Assembly (NCBI GenBank): GCA_035222895.1
Contig: JAVYIG010009972.1
Span: 1 to 64,000, forward strand
DNA length: 64,000 nt
Direction of reading: 5' to 3'
DNA from: Strongylocentrotus droebachiensis
Lineage: Eukaryota; Echinodermata; Echinoidea; Camarodonta; Strongylocentrotidae
Shown: one piece after another, positions 35,395-47,372 of the stretch
Layout: each line of letters opens with the position of its first letter
Position numbering within the stretch: position 1 is the stretch's first letter
Translations under genes and position numbers: made by a program
The notes under the pieces: model-generated
Database searches by the model: none
What the model saw: only the letters and a program-made list of their open reading frames with translations
Told to the model about the DNA's origin: nothing

Positions 35395-37620
35395 CCTTTT
35401 ATAATGTTTCCCCGTCATAGATTCTGATTAACCTTAAAAGAATTGCAATATTTGCAGCTCAAGCATTTTGAATTTGTCTAGAAATCATACGAATGGTTAG
35501 ATTGTGTCAGCATTCTATATAACCCTTTGTATGCGACGAAATGATTTGTCGATTGTACAAAATTCGGCCATGCTTCTGCATGTTACTGTTTATAATAACA
35601 TCATAGTACAAAGTTCAATAGTTTATTCAGACAATACAAATTGAACTCTATGAACCATATCATGCAGTAGCTATAGATGGCGTTATTTCCCCTACGGTAA
35701 AGGGTGTCATCAAGGCTTTACCCTATAGACGTGGTATTAGCCGTAAACAATAGCAACAATAATTGTGTAGAAACCATTTTTTTTGGAATGCCTAGTTTAT
35801 TTGAAAGAATATTGATTAAGAATCAAATAGGCACAGATAAAAGGGTCCTACATCGAATATAGAACCCCGGGGGTTCTTTCACGGTACCGTCATAAGTGAT
35901 AATTTCCCCGACAATGAACGAGACATGACTCTAAAACCTGTAATATCCTTTTAAAACACGATCTCAAGGCAATTTTTAGTTACTTCATGGGCAGCCAAAA
36001 TAACAACTAAAAATGAATATAATTACAAAAATAGCATGAATGATACTGACAAGATTATATTACAAATTGCTATTCACAAATACCCTTAAAACTATGCACA
36101 CCCGCTTTATATATGAACATGTTTTTATTTGGCTTTTTTCTTTTAAATAGCCGGTCATGCTTTTGAATGTAAATAAACCAAGAAAATGGCCACACAACAA
36201 AAAAAATCAGCCACAGATGGCGTTATCTTATTTGCCATAACGGGTGTCATCAATGCTCACTCGACAGTTGTGTAGATCAGGTATAGGGGCCGTCGAGAGC
36301 AGGATAATTAATTGTGTACATAATGTAAAAGAATGTAATACATATTTACATGAATAGCGATATACGATATACAAAAATTAACTAAACAGTGAATTAAATC
36401 ATTAATGTAGGGGTCCCAAATCGAGTACAGATCTCTGATGGAGGACGTTATCTATAGGGCTCTTTTAAAGGATCGGCCTCTATAATGTCGCCGAATGATG
36501 ATAGTAACGTGAACTCACATATGACAGTGAAAGATCGACCCCCTCCCTCCTGAGTAGATTCGAACAGAGAAGGCAAAGAACCCTAAACTTGTCGAAACCG
36601 ACCGTGAACAGCACAATAAAATGTGTCCAATGTACTAGATAAGGTAACCCTAAGTGTTGATACTACACCTATATCGAAATTAAATGTTGTTAATTTCCTT
36701 GGAGTGTTCGTAGATAACAACATTCGTTGGGAATCCAACATCTTTATGTTATAAACAAAGTATCAAAATTTATTCGTGTTTTATATACATGTACATTGAA
36801 ATATAATGTACTATTTCAAATTGCATTTACTTTGTACAACTCACTTATAATACCTTATCTGACATATTGTATTATTATTTGGGGAAATTCTTGTCATGGA
36901 CAAATTAATACCCTCTTCAAATTACAAGAAAAGGCTCTACGTATTTGTACAGGTAGTGATTACTATGGCAATTCTGGTCCTTTATTTTTTAGTTTAAGAA
37001 CCCTCAATGTTTTGTATTCGTTCAAATACCATACTGCATTAATTGATTCTCAATTTTTCAAAATATTGTTCTAAATAAAATACCATCCACATTCTCGGTC
37101 AATAACCAACACCGTTCTCATAATACTCGGCTTTGCAATATGTTTCATTTATGAAAAGTGAAGAGTTCATTCTCAAAAAAAAAATCTGTAAGAAATACTT
37201 TGTCAAACATATGGAACACTTTACCACAATTTATACGTTTATAAAAAAAAAATCAATGGTTAAACAACTAACAAAACTGATCTTGTATTCTGAGTACCCT
37301 TGATTTACCTTCCAAATCTTGTTACCCCCTCCAATTTTACATTGTTTCACACATGTTCTTGTAATTGTTTGTCTTTATATTGTGTTTATCGATGTCTGTT
37401 GTGATATCTTTAACTAATATACACTCAATAATATAAATTACAATATTCAGGGGAACTTTTAAAAAAAGGCCCACCATAGGCTTTTTTGTTCTCCTATTTA
37501 TTTTAAAGTTATTGTATAAATTAAACATTCTTTGCCTTAGTATGTATGTATACTTGTATGTTTATTTGCTTTTGCTGTGTTTTTGAAATGAAATAAATAA
37601 ACTAGCTGAACCGAAGAAGG
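35395..37620 (+). mobile_element. decayed LINE unit, tandem copy 2
   Basis: This head-to-tail partner of 31330-35195 starts about 200 bp after it. The frame at 36820-37070 reads NSLIIPYLTYCIIIWGNSC then LFKLQEKALRICTGS, which is the typical end of a non-LTR reverse transcriptase of the CR1/Jockey group. It closes with AATAAATAAACTAGCTGAAC. No endonuclease or catalytic YxDD core is present, so this is a 5'-truncated or decayed copy. Confidence 0.7.
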
Positions 37621-39660
37621 AAAAAAAAACACTCTTCTTATAAAATAGAAAAGAAAAAGAAAAATTTGTACACCAATTTTAATCGGAATTATCATTAGTT
37701 TGCATGAACGTTCTAAGTGATAAACAAATTGTTGTGCTTTTTCTTATTAAACAAAATATATATATTCCATAAATGCGAAGCAAAGAGCGGTGAAGCAAGC
37801 ATAGTCATTCTCGAACACACGTGTAATCAGGCATTTGCAGTCTTAAAACAAATGGTAAATGTTCAATAATTTTTGTTAAGTGGTGACACAATTACATTTC
37901 ACCTCATTTTCTTTAATTTAAGCACGGGGTCTACCTCAGCACGGTGATTTTTCTTTAGTAGAACCATGCATATAAACGAACACACACTATCGATAAAAAC
38001 ATATTTACAACATTATGATAGTGAATAATATATGAACAAGGAAATACAACATGAGGGGAGGTGGCATGAAATATACTTTAATCTTTAAAGTCTCTTGATT
38101 CCATGTGACATTTTGGCAACCGGAAATTGTTAAATGTGTTTCTTACTTTATATTGTTTGGCCGTTTACATGTAAATATATGTGACAAGTATTCAGGCAGC
38201 TCCGAATTGCGATGTTGTACATCTAAACAAAGAGTATTTGTGTTTCTTTTTATATTTAAGGAATAAATTTTCAAGTGGTCTTACAGAAGAGTTGAGAAAT
38301 ATTTTGCATTAACTGTAGTACAGATCGGAGGACTCTTTTTTGAGCTAAATGGAGGTTCTTTAAATAACTTTTCTTCATATTTCATTAACAAAAATTATGC
38401 TCATCCCAATCGAGATCACTGATCAATAACATACCTATTTATTTGCCCTAGTTTATCTGTGTCAGTTCTGCAGTATTGATATAGACATTAAGTGACCTCT
38501 CCTTTACAAATAGCATGCCTTTATATTGTCATTGTAATAAGCATAATTTGTTGAATTCAACCATTTGGAGGGGCGTATAAGATCAGTAATGACCACCTAT
38601 CCATTTTTTTCCATGGTATTCTATACATGCGTCGTCTGCGTATAAAGATATATTATACTTTTGCATACAGGTTATTAGATCACAAATGTAGGTGGTATAC
38701 TAAAGGGGGCCTAGGTTGCCAATATTGTATCTATAATTATATTTCTTGATTTTGTATTATGTTTATTGTAATTCTGATTTGTTTTTGTTTTTTGATAATT
38801 TTGTCATTTTATTTCTAGTAGGACATATTGACAATTATTAAGCCATCAGTATGTAAGCAAATGTATGAATAAATATTCAATCCTGAGTCCCCAATATTTA
38901 ATTATTAAAGACATATTTTAAAAAAGAACACCAAGAAGAAAAAGAAGAATAACAAAAAGAACAATCGTAGTAGAAGCAATAATAAATATTGATCAAACAG
39001 ATAGTGATGAAAATAATATTAAAAAACAAAACCATAGACGACATAAGGAGTTTAATATGTTATTTTGACAACGCATTATAATAAGACAAATACTACTAAT
39101 TGAATGTGTATGTTTTTAAACGATTTATTATATTCACTCAAAAAGGTGGCACTTGTCGAAATACAGTTGACAATTGCGGTTAGTGCAAGATTATTACAAA
39201 ATATATGCAAATGTAGAAAGGGGTAAAAACATATCCAGTAATGCATGCACAATGCTAAAGAGGGACGCTCTCTTTATGTTAATATATATACAAACATACC
39301 TATATACATATATTTAAATAGTCTTACCAACTGTCTTACCAACTGTTATCTGTAATGATCAATTTGATTTACATCAAAAAAGTACCGTCGACATGTAAAT
39401 AGCTTTGCATTTTTACATGTATATAAATAGGCCAAATATTTTAATTAAATATACATGTGTAAAGTTGCACGTTGAGTTCATATAATTGTTGAGGCGCGAC
39501 TTTCCTCAATATTTCAAATTTTAACGAATAGAAGGGGATTTTCCACTAAATTAATTATACTCGTTACTTCCTTCATAGAGAATAAATTAAAATGTTTTAA
39601 ACACATGGGAACACTTTTATGTCTGTTATAATTATACTATAATTAAAAATTAAAATAATT
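37621..39660. other. no gene recognised
   Basis: This is AT-rich sequence between the LINE units and the 3' flank of locus 2. A possible LINE-like 3' end (ATGAATAAATATTCAATCC) sits near 38865. Nothing else is supported. Confidence 0.35.
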
Positions 39661-41379
39661 GTATGTATAATCATGTTAAAAATTCATTGAAACCTGAGAT
39701 TGGAGTGATTGATTATGTTGATAATGATATCCTCTTCTTCGTAGTCTAATTTATTGATGGTCATTATGGACACAAAAATATATGAATGCAGGATTTGATC
39801 AGTTTTGAGAATTGCATCCATTGTTGGTTTCGCTTTTATTGTACATATATCGAAACCCGGCAGCCCCCAATCGTAGCTACACAGACAGAAAAGGGAGGTT
39901 TGGGGCTGATCGAAATCAGGCCCTGATATTTTTCTTGCGAACACACAACCAATCCATTGTAGATGAATGGGAGATTCATACACACAATTACATTTACATT
40001 TTAGGACATTCCTGACCTATTTATATTATTTTGAAAGCATTTATGAACACATACCTTTTCACTACTAAAACAGTCACCTTCATAAATTTGTAGACACATG
40101 TATTGTGTACAAACATAATGTATAAGACCACCCCAACAAAATTTCCAAGGCTCTCTTTTGGCTACCGGATTACCAGTATGTAGAAAATGATAAAAATAAA
40201 GTAACAGAGCGCATACGGACATGCGGGCCCTATTATATTACAGCGGACTAGGAAGCGTCGATTAGTCTACTAACAAGCGGCTTTTATAAAAGATTATTGC
40301 ATAATATCTTTGCAGAAGTTATAAGTTCAGCTTATTCGAAATATGATATTACACACACAAGTAGGTATATCCAACCACTTAATCTACCCCCATGAGGCAG
40401 GCATTATATCAAATAATTAATAAATAAGTGGACATGACATACATCTCATTCTACTTTCAGTACACAATAGGATGCATGCAACTGTCACTCCACTTACATA
40501 AATTGGTACTTATTATTTTGTTTCGAAAACCAGTCTCTGATACAGTGATGGCTAAAAACATTTGTTTCTTTCCCATTTTATATTAGCAATTTACTTTCCA
40601 AACGCATGCCCTGGGCATCATTCATGCGTTAGTTTGGAATTAAAACATGATTCGATGATTCGTTACTTCCTCATTTTATTTTCCATACAGTAGATATTAC
40701 AAGTTCAATACTTGATTCTTAAATGTACATGAATTATTCTTAAATTTACATGAATTATTCCCGTTTCTCGTTTTTTTTACATCGAAATATCGTCTTCTCA
40801 TATAAAACTGCAACAGAGAACCATATACCGCTCTGGCGTTTGATCATTCCTTTGAAATAACCGCTTATTAAGTATTCCGGTGAAAGAAATTTGATTTTAT
40901 CTGAGATATATCTTGTGAATGCTTTATACCTTAACATATCATTATCATTAGTAAAGATGAACATACATTGATAAAATGTGAATTTTAATTCATTCTTATA
41001 ATTATTTTTTTATGATTACGCTATAATATGTACATGTTATTAGATTCAGAGAAGAAAGTGAAACTACCTTATTTTCTTTAATGTACATTTTAAGTTCATG
41101 TCATTTTTATCCTAACTACGATTCCAATTCATTGATTTAAGTTAAGTGCAAAGTAATTGTATGAAACCTGATAGTACAATTAGTGCAAGCAACAGTTAAA
41201 GTATTTCATATAAATGTACACTTATATTGTTTCAATTTCATTTGCATCATTACTATAAAAAGGGTACTGTTTTCGATGCAGAGGGAAATGTATAACATAA
41301 CAGTAACATTCATACCAACAGGTTTTTGTTTTAATGGATGGGTAATACTTAAATCTATTAACACTTCAGGTTCATTTAT
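39661..41379 (-). other. 3' flank of receptor locus 2
   Basis: The region matches 13841-16262 and 48560-50623 in order, e.g. GCAGGATTTGATCAG near 39788, CAGCAGCCCCC-like DNA near 39862 and AGCAATTTACTTTCC near 40588. An AATAAA on the minus strand directly follows the stop codon (41373-41378); a more distal poly(A) site is equally possible. It contains no SINE or mariner insertion, unlike its two sisters. Confidence 0.55.
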
Positions 41380-41715
41380 TTAGAGGTACGTAGTTGACAC
41401 ATTATCACGACCCTCGGTGTCATCCCGAACAATGTTTAGAATATCGGTACTAATTTCACAATAAGTAAACGCACCTTCGGTGTTAAGATATGTAGGCTCC
41501 TCCTTTAGATTAGAGTGTGCGTGGGCTTGCTTGCGGACGAGTGTTGGGCTAACGTAATGCACAACTGGGGGGATGGGATGGGAGACATGTTGGCTAGTAC
41601 TAGCTTGGGACTTGCAGTTCTGTATAGGCTTCATGGCCATGTAGGTATGGGGTACTTCGGAAACATCGGGAGTTGCGTACGTGGGGTCTGATTGGTCAAA
41701 GGTGTGGTCCAAAGG
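41380..41715 (-). CDS. receptor locus 2: cytoplasmic tail exon
   Basis: The exon starts in phase 0 after TTCGTTAACAG and ends with a stop at 41380-41382. Tyrosine motifs in order are DPTYATP, PHTYMAM (Y-M-x-M, the CD28-like PI3K p85 SH2 consensus), VHYVSP, EEPTYLNT (Y-x-N, Grb2 SH2 consensus) and FTYCEI (Y-x-x-I, ITIM/SHP-like but with Phe rather than Ser/Ile/Val/Leu at -2). The C-terminus TTYL fits a class I PDZ ligand. No ITAM spacing is present. The intact 111-residue frame makes this the reference copy for the broken tails of loci 1 and 3. Confidence 0.8.
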   Translation of the reverse strand, partial: PLDHTFDQSDPTYATPDVSEVPHTYMAMKPIQNCKSQASTSQHVSHPIPPVVHYVSPTLVRKQAHAHSNLKEEPTYLNTEGAFTYCEISTDILNIVRDDTEGRDNVSTTYL

Positions 41716-44700
41716 CTGTTAACGAAAAAAAGAATCACCAAGGTCAACAACGTGAATTACGGTGAAGTAAAATACCATATTTTGCTTGATGAATAAACAA
41801 GAGAAAATCCGTCTTATCATCGTTTAAAATCAGTTAAAACAAACATACATACGAACACATTTAAATGAACAAACAAATACACGAACTACAAAAACGATCA
41901 AACACTATGAAAAGAATAAACCAAAATATATGTTAGAATTTCTTATCTCATAATTTGCTAACATTGATCTTGTTTTATAATCAGAACATTAGGCTTAGTT
42001 TTATATTTGTTGTCATCTAGCTTACTCAGTTATTATCTATTCAAGGGTTTTGTCACCTTAACACCGCTTGCGGTTGCTGGCTCGCTAGTTTGAGATGTGT
42101 CATCGACTGGAAGGTTTCCAGAGGTCTGCATTACTTTAGATGCTAATCCTATTACAGTTACAACAGAAGAAAGAAAGAAAAAAAAACATACATATCATGT
42201 ATCTTTAAAAAACAAAAAATACATTGCAGTTATTCTTGTTATTTGTTTTGCTTTTCGAGATCGAGAAGTGAATATAATTTCTTATTCATGTTGTATATAC
42301 GGGTACATGCAGTTCTGGACGCACACGCCTTTCTTCATGACACATGGGTTGTTTGGTTTGGTTTGGTTTCCATAAATGTGTAAATACTATGTATGAAAAA
42401 AATGAAAATAATGTAGTAGTCAGTAGTAGTAATGTGCAACCCACCTTGCCTCTTCTTGACAATGCTGTAAGCAATCACCACAAATAACACCTGCATCAAG
42501 CTGCACACTGCTACTATATACAAAATCCAGATCGGCTGGAAATAACATTGGCATGATTGGAGAGAGTCGTCTGGAAATTAAGGAATACAAATTAACATTT
42601 TGTTCACAGGGTATCAAGTGTTACATGTTGCTTAGTGTCCCTTTTTGTTAATACTTAGTAATAATGTGCAAACAACTTACTTTTATTTTCCTTATTCATT
42701 TCGAAAGAATAATGGTATTTACATTTCTATAGCACTATCTTAATCTGGAGAAAAAAAATATATACAAACAAACACAAAAGGGGACTACAAAAGAATAACA
42801 TATATGTCAGAAGACGATTGCGTTCTGACATCGCATACATGTTGAAATAATTTAACTTCAAGATTTGAAAACTATAAATAATTCGTTTTAAATAGCTTTC
42901 TTTTCAAACTTTTCTTCACATCAGCCGCAGTGACAGTTTATGCACTTAATCTTCATATACGAAACAAAATCCCCATGTGACGCTATAAAAAAAAACATTC
43001 CTACAATACATGTTGAGATAATTATATTACCTGTAGTTGATTTCACAAAGGAAGAAACCAAAGAAGCTCCATTACCTGTCAAAAGAAAATCAAGTACCTC
43101 AATAAATGTTTTGTGAAAGTCGAATCAAAACCAGAATTAAAATAAATATAATTCCACTTGAAGTATATTCATATATTCGTATCAACCTATTATGTCAGAG
43201 CTACACAAAACAAAAGCGCTGCCACATGACAAATGAATATGAGTACATAGCACATTCTTTAATACTTAATAGATAATAAAATAATAATTTGTATTTAAAT
43301 GTAAATACTTTTATTTCTACTATCAGATAGCATCAACATATGTTTTAGTCTTGTACATTATGACCAGGAAAATATAAAAAAGATGCGGAGAAGGAAAACT
43401 GCGAATTTCATGTTTAATGTTGTTTTACTTGCTGTTGACGTGGGGGTTTCCTTCAAGCCAGTAATTAGACCTTTCGTACTGGTGGTGAGTTCGTCTATAC
43501 AATTTCAGTGACAAAATAAGAGAGAGAAAGACGGTGAAACACGACATTTTACACAGGGCAATTGAAATGTTACATTTTCACAGAATCGCTAGCCAATGAT
43601 TGTGTTTTGTTCTAAGCTAATTACAACGAATATTTGTTTCTCTATCTCAAGGTCTTTTCAATTCCAGTACTATTGAACAGGGGCAACGGGTTGTGAAGAC
43701 GTCTAATATCCAAAGCGACCAAGAATGTCTGGGGATCAAATGTGGATCGCCGCCCCGGATATTGAAGATTTCACATTAACTGGAATTGTGGAAAGTTATG
43801 GACAACTTTAAAAAGTTGTATCAGGCAAGCTCAGTTATCAAACATGAGCGATGTCTTGTTTACTCAACAAAAATTTTCAATATCTACAACACCCCTCTTA
43901 AAAACCGTTTTAGAGATTTTGAAATGCAAGTCTTAATTTAGTTGAATTGATTTGATTGTTTCATCCGTCATTATAACAGAAAGTCTTTTTTCAATGGTTA
44001 AGAATACCACAGGTCATGCCACAACAAAATTAGACATAAGAAAGCAGTGTACAAAGACAATTGCACATATTGTGGAAACAAAAAATCATCAATGAAATAG
44101 TACAGAAAAAAAGGAAGCCAATCTAATTTAGTCATTTTAATAACGCCCTCCTATTATGTGTGAATGAACCAAAAATGTTTTGGGTTCATATCACAGCCCC
44201 CACCCCCACCCCCACGCACACCCCCCCCCCCCACACACACACAGAGACAAACGCGCGCGCTCACACACACACACACGCACACACACATGCGCACATACTA
44301 TCGCCTCACGTTAGAACTAAAATGTACACTACAATTTATATACAATCGTTTGTTTCTGTGTTTTTTAACCAAGAATACGTTTGACGAATAATTTATTATT
44401 TACTTTCTATTTCTATAGAGACACTAGTAACATAACTATATCGTTTACAAAATATTGTTATTGGAATACTCACCTTCATTTTTAATGAGGACTGATGTTT
44501 GAATGTTATCAAAAGATGAGTTGCTAGCCACCTTGCAGACGAGCACAATATCTTCACCGTCTGCATATGTTGGTGTAAAGTGTATTGTCCGTGTAGCCAC
44601 AAAAAGACGGTCATCACGTTCATCCTTAAAATATTTGTGAGAATCAACAGAAGCATATACCTCCTTTGGATAGACCCACTTCAAATTGACCGCTGGTTTT

Positions 44701-45620
44701 ACCGATGCATCGGTTTTACAGACCAATGTCTTGTTTTCCCCTTCTGCGACCGTAAATGATGCTTGCTTCTGTAGAATCAAATCGTCGGCCTTTTCGAAGA
44801 CGACCAACCCCTTCGGTGGAACTTGAAATTAATTTAAAAGAAGGAAAAGTGCCGCTATTATAATGCAATTAAAAACAAACTGATTATTCACAGAATCGTT
44901 TAGTTTATATTGATTATTTTGTTTACCTAGAATGTTATTTGATCACCGAAAAATAGATTAAAAAATGAATATGTGAAATGTAACCCTTTCCTTCCCCCCG
45001 CTGTATAAATAATAAGAATTTGAATTAAACTCCTCGTTGGAACCCACTTCATTTACAGCGGCCCATTTGTAATATTATTTTCTATAAAAAATACAATGCA
45101 TTACTTTCTTTTTCAGTGTGGGATCTTAGATATCTTTTCATTTTTCAGGATTCCCGCGAATAACGACATGATGTTTTATCGTTACAACATTAACCCTCCA
45201 TTTTATGTTGGTAAATTGCTCTAAAATGTATTTTGAAAAACAGATGGTGGTAAGCAAAACAAAAACCTGGTTGCTGTATTTGTTAATGTGGAAAACAAAT
45301 TTCGTAATAGATACCATTTACTGTCAGGTTGATTTTACATTCCTTTGTGTTGCTTGGAGTAATCATACTAATAAAATATTCATCTTCATGAACCAACGAA
45401 ACGTTCCTAATCGTCAAAGTGCTGCTGATAAACGTATCGTTTCTTCCCAATGTGTGTATTGTAGTACTTGTTTCACACGGAGTAGTACGCCTGCTGCATT
45501 CGAATAATATCGTCCCATCACTTTGCAACCAGGTTATCGTCACTTTGTGGTCGGTTGTGCTGACCCCGAAGCACGTCAAGTTTACGTCCATCCCAGCAAT
45601 TGTTTCCACATCGTTTTTAC
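41380..45620 (-). CDS. receptor locus 2: IgSF single-pass receptor, six-exon model
   Basis: Exons 45315-45620, 44474-44821, 43031-43075, 42445-42570, 42057-42148 and 41380-41715 join in one frame, 1253 coding bases plus one from an unseen leader exon, about 417 residues. Order: V-like Ig domain, C2/I-like Ig domain, 15-residue stalk, transmembrane helix, juxtamembrane stretch, 111-residue tail. All introns have GT-AG ends, and phases are 1,1,1,1,0. The tail has YMAM, YLNT and YCEI, so ligand-driven phosphotyrosine signalling is the likely role (inference from motifs). The leader exon and promoter were not found. An upstream V+C pair (45806-47639) is a decayed duplicate and would have to be skipped. 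No specific orthologue is recognised. Confidence 0.75.
42057..42148 (-). CDS. receptor locus 2: juxtamembrane exon
   Basis: This 92-bp exon enters in phase 1 and leaves in phase 0 (acceptor GTAATAG, donor AAG/GTGACA). It encodes LASKVMQTSGNLPVDDTSQT then SEPATASGVK, a hydrophilic Ser/Thr-rich linker. Homologues at 16450-16520 and 57650-57735 keep QTS/QT and DD residues in the same places. Confidence 0.7.
42445..42570 (-). CDS. receptor locus 2: transmembrane exon
   Basis: This 126-bp phase 1-1 exon has acceptor AATTTCCAG and donor GTGGGT. It encodes DSLQSCQCYFQ, then the helix PIWILYIVAVCSLMQVLFVV with IAYSIV, then KKRQ as a stop-transfer signal. A frameshifted sister lies at 58184-58308. 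Two Cys before the helix could form intermolecular disulfides (inference). Confidence 0.8.
43031..43075 (-). CDS. receptor locus 2: 45-bp stalk exon
   Basis: The exon lies between acceptor TTTTGACAG and donor GTAATA. It encodes (G)NGASLVSSFVKSTT, phase 1-1. Size and phase equal those of the stalk exon at 19358-19402. Because it is symmetric it could be skipped without changing frame. Confidence 0.6.
43076..44473 (-). other. locus 2 intron (C exon to stalk exon)
   Basis: A CA microsatellite with C run lies at 44200-44290. Other parts resemble the equivalent locus 1 intron. The last 100 bp (44371-44473) are nearly identical to 45703-45805, a trace of the V+C tandem duplication. Confidence 0.5.
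44474..44821 (-). CDS. receptor locus 2: C2/I-like Ig exon
   Basis: This 348-bp phase 1-1 exon has acceptor AATTTCAAG and donor GTGAGT. It starts VPPKGLVVFEKADD. The Ig core is visible as Cys in ENKTLVCKTD (B strand), Trp in VNLKWVYP (C strand), the long C'-E region with RLFVATRTIHFTP and Cys in GEDIVLVCKVASN (F strand), so the canonical disulfide can form. It ends SFDNIQTSVLIKNEG. N-linked glycosylation sequons NKT and NSS are present. Sister exons are at 45806-46130, 21190-21533 and 61215-61441, all defective, making this the only intact C exon in the window. Confidence 0.85.
45315..45620 (-). CDS. receptor locus 2: V-like Ig exon, intact
   Basis: This 306-bp phase 1-1 exon has acceptor GTATTACAG and donor GTATCT. 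It encodes ETIAGMDVNLTCFGVS (B-strand Cys), VTITWLQSDGTILFEC (C-strand Trp, then a Cys), a TPCET Cys, STLTIRNVSLVHEDEYFISM (E and F strands) and KECKINLTVNG. The F-strand position normally written YxC is YFI, with no Cys; another Cys lies in the G-strand region. The same pattern is seen at 63368-63673. The exon length equals that of locus 3 exactly. Sequons NLT, NVS and NDT are present. Confidence 0.85.
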
Positions 45621-45805
45621 CTGTAATACTAACAAATCATATATTACAAGCCTAACACTAACATTTGTACTGCTAGTTTCATTACCCCATGTTTTTTTAA
45701 CCAAGAATACGTTTGACGAATAATTTAGTATTTACTTTCTATTTCTATAGAGACACTAGTAACATAATTATATCGTTTACAAAATATTGTTATTGGAATA
45801 CTCAC

Positions 45806-46130
45806 CTTCATTTTTAATGAGGACTGATGTTTGAATGTTATCAAAGGATGAGTTGCTAGCTACCTTGCATACAAGGACAATATCTTCATCATCTGCGTAT
45901 GTTGGTGTAAAGTGTATTGTCTGTGTAGGCACAAGAAGACGTGTATCATATTCATCATTTGCATATTTTTGAGAATCAACATAAGCATTTAACCCGTTTT
46001 GAATTTCCCACTCCAAATCGACGGATGGTTTCACCGATATATTGGTTTTACAGAGTAGTGTCTAGTTTTCCCCTTTCGCAACCGTGAGTGATCCTTGATT
46101 CGGTAGAAAGGTTCCGTCTACTTTTTCGAC
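45806..46130 (-). pseudogene. duplicate C-type Ig exon with nonsense codon (upstream of locus 2)
   Basis: The exon is close to 44474-44821, with the same donor (GTGAGT) and shared VASNSSFDNIQTSVLIKNEG. The codon for Gln in the GEN(Q/K)TL motif is TAG, and the first dozen bases of the exon are missing or replaced. Including it would truncate the protein, so it is most likely skipped or the unit is dead. Confidence 0.8.
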
Positions 46131-46225
46131 CTTCGAAAGATAAACGACTGCAATTATAGTGTCATTTGATAAAGAGTGATAACTCAAAGGTGCGATTAAT
46201 TCATAGAGATTTTTTTTTCCTTTAA

Positions 46226-46982
46226 CCCTAATAAGGCCGGGGGGGCATTATGCCCCCCCCCCCCTCCACGATTTGTCCAATTGCTCGGGAACGCATATGG
46301 ATTGCCCCATGCCGATCGCTGACTTTTTTCTTTCGAGTCTTGCGCAACTTTTAAAATATTTTTTTTGAAAATCGGACCTACGGTTACAAGGTCACGTGAC
46401 CTTTTGTCTTTGCATGTCAGCCCAAAAATCGCTCATTTTCGTGATTTGTGTACAAAACATATGGAAAAGTCATTTTTCCTAAAAACAGATCAAACATGGG
46501 TCATTGGGTATTGTTTAAAGTTTAGGTGGTTGTTTTGGAAGTCAAAATAGTTAAATTGTAGTAAGAAATGAAATAAAACAACAAAAACAATGAAATACAT
46601 AAGTTTAAAAAACAATGAAATACATAAGAAATTATCAAAACAAGGGATAACATAAGGAATAAGCTGGCTCTTCCAAATTTTGTTGTCGTATTATTATTCA
46701 GAATGGTCTAATGAATATATGTAGTGAAAAAGAATGCTTAAATATGAATAATATATGATTTATGGGTAAAAATGTGATTTTTATGACTTTATTTGCATAA
46801 ATTACCATAAATATGCAAATGAGTGAATTTTTCTAAAAAATTGAAATTATCATATTATTCTATACACTTCACTTGACATGCGTGCAAATTTTCGCGGCCG
46901 AGATCTTAAGGGGGGGGGGCATAATGACCCCCCCCCCCCCCCCGGCCGTACTAAAACCTCAAAAAGCCCGGCCTTATTAGGG
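46226..46982. mobile_element. piggyBac-like MITE, copy 2
   Basis: This 757-bp element is flanked by TTAA (46222-46225, 46983-46986), with ends CCCTAATAAGGCCGGG and GGCCTTATTAGGG. It is highly similar to 10741-11511 along most of its length, including ACAAGGTCACGTGACC and CATTTGCATAAATT-like blocks. It sits in the intron between the duplicate V and C exons and is absent from the matching intron at 44822-45314, so it arrived after the V+C duplication. Confidence 0.92.
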
Positions 46983-47372
46983 TTAACTTAGAGAATAGTT
47001 ATATTACATCACTGAAAAATAATAGCTGTACAAATGAAATTTAATTCCTCTCCTCCAATTTCTTCATAAGATAACTCCTTGGTGGGACCTATTCCATCTT
47101 TAGAAGCACAGTCGTAGTACCATTTGTTAAACAATATAACATGCATTATTTTCTTTGTTAAAGTCTGGGACTTTGGATTCTTTTTTTAAAAGAATAACGG
47201 TAACAATGACTTGATGTTTTTTATCGGCATTACTTTAACCTTTCTTATGACTTTTATGAATTACTCTAAATTATGTTTGGAAAAGCACAAAGTGGTTAGC
47301 AAAAACGATAGCGTTGCTGTATTTTTAAAGGAGGATATCGTTATTTTGAAAATAATCTGTAAAAATAAATAG

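Noticed and set aside
31330-37620. Two direct repeats of about 2 kb as possible LTRs
   Set aside because: Each contains a LINE protein end, only about 200 bp lies between them, and no gag-pol region or TG..CA ends are seen.
44160-44391. Pro/Thr/His-rich frames
   Set aside because: They are readings of a CA microsatellite and C run in an intron.
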